The translations under genes and the position numbers were made by a program. Shown here piece after piece: positions 60,491 to 64,000 of a stretch of 64,000 bases of DNA. Source of the DNA: Siniperca chuatsi (taxonomy: Eukaryota; Chordata; Actinopteri; Centrarchiformes; Sinipercidae). Location of the stretch: contig NC_058059.1 in NCBI RefSeq assembly GCF_020085105.1, positions 26,696,971 to 26,760,970 on the forward strand, given 5' to 3'. Numbering within the stretch: position 1 is the first letter of the stretch; each line of letters opens with the position of its first letter. A model generated the notes under the pieces. It searched no databases, was not told where the DNA came from, and worked only from the letters and a program-made list of their open reading frames with translations.

Positions 60491-60987
60491 CAACAAACCC
60501 CATGAAGAGACCAAAACCAACAATGTGTTAGTCTGCCACTTAATGATATCTGACTTCTCTGCCCTGTCTGTGGTTTTCAGCTCCAAGCACACTGGTTCAC
60601 AACTATAGTTTCATTTTTTTAAATACATTTCCTACACCAGGTAGACACTATGTTTTTTAGCAAATGTTACTCAAACATAAGGAAATAATGCATTTGTTGG
60701 AGACTATTTTCAGCGGCGGATGAATCCACATGTGGCGCTGTAGTGAGTGTTTGGGGCAGCAGGACGGTGTGTGTGGGACTGAGTCAGAATAAACTACAGT
60801 GTGTGTGTTCATGGTGATGAAGGAACATGTCAGCCAGGGCAACAGTGATGTCTTTCGAATAGTTTCTGAACAACAATTGAGCTCTATGGCTCAGAGGAAG
60901 AAGATATATCAGGCTTTGGATACACAAACGATATTTGTTAGTAGGATACATTCATTGTTGGTTTGGGTCTGAACATGGGATTTGTTG
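60491..60987 (-). mobile_element. Full-length 497-bp MITE with about 35-bp inverted termini
   Basis: Left terminus CAACAAACCCCATGAAGAGA and right terminus, reversed, CAACAAATCCCATGTTCAGA; both continue into CC(A)AAACCAACAATG. No ORF. Related partial copies sit at 6748-6900, 48120-48400 and 58936-59175. It lies in the smyd1 intron upstream of exon 60410-60215. The superfamily is unassigned, and no convincing target duplication was identified by eye. Confidence 0.75.
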
Positions 60988-61004
60988 ACAATAAGAAAAA
61001 TATA

Positions 61005-62140
61005 GATTAAAGCTGCAAGCAGCATTGAATGGCCAACCATTCAACGACAACCACGGTCTTGTGATCAGAGGCCAGCTGACACTGCTCTGAATGTTTACGA
61101 CCATCAGGCACTGCGAGAAGGTGTTAAATATCACTTGCAGGAAGTAGTATAGATGTTGCTGTATATCAAGTGCAGACCACACAATGTACATTTCATGTAG
61201 ATCAGATGATGTTTGTTACATGTGGCTTGCTTCCTGTTGCCAGTAAGTGGCGCTATGACCATCACTCATGAATGTCACATAAGTGTAACTGGGAATGATC
61301 CATCAACAACCACATGAAGTTTGAGACTGATCAGTTGAAACATTGCTGAGTTATTCCCACTTCATGTTTGGCATGGCATGACACGTCTGCCATAGCGAAC
61401 ACGTATGACACATCCACAGATGTTGCTGTACATCAAGTGTAGACCACATAATGTATATTTCATGTAGATCAGATGATGTTTGCCGCACGTGGCTTTCTTA
61501 CTGTTGCCAGTATGTGGTGCTATGACTATAACTCAATACTGACACGTAGAAGTCCTCAGGCTGCGACTCTTATCAAACGTGAAATTTTGGGCAGATCAGA
61601 CAATATACACAAGTTACAACAACTTCCTGTAGCACTGTTACTCATTGGAGCCAGGAGAACCAGGTAGAACTATTACTAATTTTGGAACCCAGAATTTGCC
61701 GCATCGCCACGGCAACGCCATTTGAGGAAACCTAAAAAGCTTCAAACTTTAGCATCGCAAAGGTCTTTAGATTGCACTGCCCAAATTTGAAGTCGATCCG
61801 ATTAATTCTCTAGGAGGAGTTTGTTAAAGTATGGAGCCTTTAAATGGCTAAATTGAGTATTTACCAGTTCGAGTCTGGGAGCAAAGTTTCAAGGCTTTTT
61901 CAGCATTCTAAAGGCCTCAAACTATCCCAACCGTGGCGTGCGTTTGGGGGCACTATAGAGCCCCCTGGCCTCTCCCGAACCCAATCACTGGAGAACTTTG
62001 TGATTTTCGCCAGTTGTGACGTGTGTGCACCATAAGCCCCTCAAAAATGCGTTTGAAGAGCAGAATAATAAAATAATAATAATAATCGCTACAAAAACAA
62101 TAGGCTCCTTGCACTTCCAGTGCTCTGGCCCTAAATATCA
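61005..62140. repeat. 'AAAGCTGCAAGCAGC' dispersed element with internal duplication
   Basis: Starts AAAGCTGCAAGCAGCATTGA and ends 'ggctccttgcacttccagtg' CTCTGGCCCTA, a well-known fish repeat layout. Inside, 61150-61262 and 61418-61530 are diverged direct copies of one about 113-bp block ('gatgttgctgtatatcaagt', 'cagatgatgtttg', 'ctgttgccagtaagtgg'). Non-coding; transposition class unknown. Confidence 0.65.
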
Positions 62141-62184
62141 CCAGACTTATCTTGTAATGCCACATGTTTATGTACTAAGTATAA

Positions 62185-62790
62185 AGTCAAATGAATAGTC
62201 ACTTTATTGTGGATCATTATATTGGAAAATATACTTATTGTCTTTCTTGCTGAGAGTTAGATGAGAAGATTGATACCACTCTTACATTTGTTCGCTAAAT
62301 ACAAAGCTACAGTCAACAGCCTGCTAACTTAGCTTAGCACCAAGACTGAAAACAGCAGGAAATAGCTAGCCTGACTCTGTCCAAATGTAACAAAATCCAC
62401 CTACCAGCACCTGTAAAGCTCATTAATTTACATGTTATATCTTGTTTGTTTAATCTGTACAAAAATGTACTTCTTGGACTCTTTCTTCAGTCTCCACTGG
62501 CAACCTCATGTGACGACAAGATTCCAGGAAGTCACTGCCCCCGTCCAAGAATAGTCCTGCACGTAACTCCCCGTAAAACCACAAATTCTTGTTTTTACAC
62601 TTTGGCTTTTTTATGGATTAAACAAACAAGGTATAACACGTTAATGATTGAACTTTAGAGGTGCTGGTAGGCGAAATTTGGACAGAGCCAGGCTAGCTGT
62701 TTCCCCCCCGCTTCCAGTCTTTATGCTAAGCTAAGCCAACCATCTGCTGGCTCTAGCTTCATATTTAACTAACTATTCCTTTATTTCATA
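62185..62790. repeat. Palindromic MITE 'AGCCTGCTAACTTAGC / GCTAAGCTAAGCC'
   Basis: The left half has 'tcttgctgagagttagatga', 'gaagattgataccactctta', 'cctgctaacttagcttagca' and 'ctagcctgactctgtccaaa'. The right half repeats the last blocks inverted ('tttggacagagccaggctag', 'tatgctaagctaagccaac'). Both sides therefore form an imperfect fold-back. Short family copies: 24855-25080, 43440-43645 and 54410-54520. Confidence 0.6.
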
Positions 62791-62963
62791 CACTACATCA
62801 TGCTGACTTGTGCATTTCTCAATGCATTACTTTATTTGTTTATTTATCAGTGACAGTGTATATTAACTGACATCATTGTACATGTTAATTAAATTAATGC
62901 CAAGTCATGTACCAGTACTGTAAACTTTGTCTGAGTGGTCATGAAACAAATATTGCTATAGCT

Positions 62964-64000
62964 CAGACCTGGGCATTGTACGGCCCCCGGGCCACATAAG
63001 GCCCTTTGGTTGACTCTGACCGGCCCGCGTAAGGTTAATTGGAAATTACAAAATAAAAATGTTTTCTCATTTTACCTCATGCATGGACTAAAAATGCATT
63101 GCATTTATTTTGAAGTTGTTTTTATTCACTACGTAATTACGCAATACGTATATCAAGACGCGCACACGATTAGATCCTTGTCACAAGCAAGTGACAAGAC
63201 GACTTTAGCCCTCAAAAATGTCCGGTTCTGCTAAAAAAAGAAAGGTAGATGCCGAATGCAGGCGTTTCAACAAAAATTGGACTGCTAAGTACTTATTTAT
63301 TGAAGTCGGAGGTAAAGCCGTGTGTTTAGTTTGGAGCAGATCGCTGTGTTTAAGGACTATATCTTGAGCCGGCATTACGAGACGAAACACGCGGAGAAAT
63401 ACAAAAACTTGACTGATGCTGAAAGGGCGCGGACATCGGAAGCTTTGCTAGCTAAGCTGCAAAAGCAGCAAGGCTTTTTTACCAAGCTTCACGCATCCAG
63501 GGATGCCGCAACCAAGACCAGTTTTCTGATATCCCACAAAATCGCTAAAAACAGTAAGCCATTCTCGGAGGGGGAATTTGTCAAAGAGTGTTTGGTGGAC
63601 TCTGCAGCACTAATATGCCCTGACAAAAAAGGCGCATTTGAACAAGTCCCGCTGTCCAGGCGAACCGTGACGAGAAGGATCGAGGAAATTGCGGGAAATT
63701 TGGAGCTTCAGCTGCAACGCGAAGTGGCAAGTTTTGACTTCTTCTCCTTGGCTTTGGACGAGAGCTGTGATGTCCGCGACACAGACCAGCTACTCATATT
63801 TGTCCGTGGGATAACGGACTTCAAGATTACGGAGGAGCTGGCAGCAATGCGGTCGATGAAAGGGACGACGACAGGGAGCGATCTGTTTACGGAGGTAAAT
63901 GCGTGCATAGACACCCTGGGGTTGAGGTGGGACAGACTGGCAGGTGTCACAACGGACGGTTGTCCAAATCTTACAGGTAAAAATGTCGGACTTTTGAAAC
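62964..64000 (+). mobile_element. hAT transposon, 5' part, transposase running off the window
   Basis: A left terminus CAGACCTGGGCATTGTACGG (62964) is followed, after a leader, by a transposase beginning at 63217: MSGSAKKRKVDAECRRFNKN. Near 63330 a few bases are lost at the BED-finger cysteine pair, shifting the frame. From there the frame is open to the window end: LSRHYETKHAEKYKNLTDAE, ISHKIAKNSKPFSEGEFVKE, FFSLALDESCDVRDTDQ (first catalytic Asp) and GVTTDGCPNLTGKNVGLL (second). The type is the ZBED/GTF2IRD2-like branch of hAT. Its CG-rich, little-decayed sequence suggests a fairly young copy, but the frameshift implies this copy is not fully functional. Confidence 0.85.

Noticed and set aside
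60411..62963. Further smyd1 5' exons
   Set aside because: The interval is occupied by repeats, and no minus-strand text resembling the MYND finger or the N-terminal SET region was found; the exons are probably beyond 64000.

Overview
The window is vertebrate nuclear DNA. It almost certainly comes from a ray-finned (teleost, probably percomorph) fish. Protein-coding exons are short, separated by introns with GT..AG ends, and match vertebrate proteins. The space between them is filled with fish-type repeats: RTE- and L2-like LINEs, hAT-derived short elements, Tc1/mariner and Harbinger remnants, and (CA)n/(TA)n tracts. No prokaryotic, organellar or CRISPR features were seen.

Four host genes are recognisable. 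(1) 675-3136 (+): the last five coding exons of tbc1d13, a Rab GTPase-activating protein; its 5' part lies outside the window. (2) About 9.1-28.7 kb (+): complete thnsl2 (threonine synthase-like 2), eight coding exons that join in phase to 490 codons, with a candidate TATA promoter and non-coding first exon near 9.15-9.23 kb. (3) About 30.8-56.0 kb (+): complete dqx1 (DEAQ-box RNA-helicase-like), eleven coding exons that join in phase to 820 codons, with a candidate CpG-containing promoter and untranslated first exon near 30.8-31.2 kb. (4) 57.5-60.4 kb (-): the last five exons of smyd1, a muscle lysine methyltransferase; its 5' half (MYND finger and most of the SET domain) lies beyond the right edge. 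dqx1 and smyd1 converge tail to tail. THNSL2 and SMYD1 are also close neighbours in human, which supports an old linkage. The genes do not form an operon and have unrelated roles: membrane traffic, PLP chemistry, an RNA-helicase-like protein and muscle chromatin/myosin assembly.

Between exons the main content is transposable elements. Intron 4 of thnsl2 (15.99-24.29 kb) is a TE graveyard. It holds a LINE that has lost its RT core, a 2.8-kb element with long inverted termini that carries an LTR-like insertion and a possible tiny spliced gene, an L2-like LINE, a 180-bp snap-back that may be Penelope-like, a BED-finger hAT fragment and another LINE copy. The first coding intron of dqx1 (35.5-42.7 kb) holds an RTE LINE with a 17-bp target duplication and an L2-like LINE. 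The 5' UTR intron of dqx1 holds a Tc1 remnant with a nested hAT-type MITE. Around smyd1, copies of a MITE family with about 35-bp inverted termini sit in opposite orientation on both sides of three exons. The right edge enters a large hAT transposon whose transposase is open apart from one visible frameshift.

The observations most worth following are the inverted MITE pair flanking smyd1 exons (a circular-RNA or editing prediction), the long-TIR element with a possible spliced mini-gene, and the altered helicase motifs of dqx1. Exon boundaries were read by eye from splice sites, frame and remembered family sequences; nothing was searched or aligned by computer.
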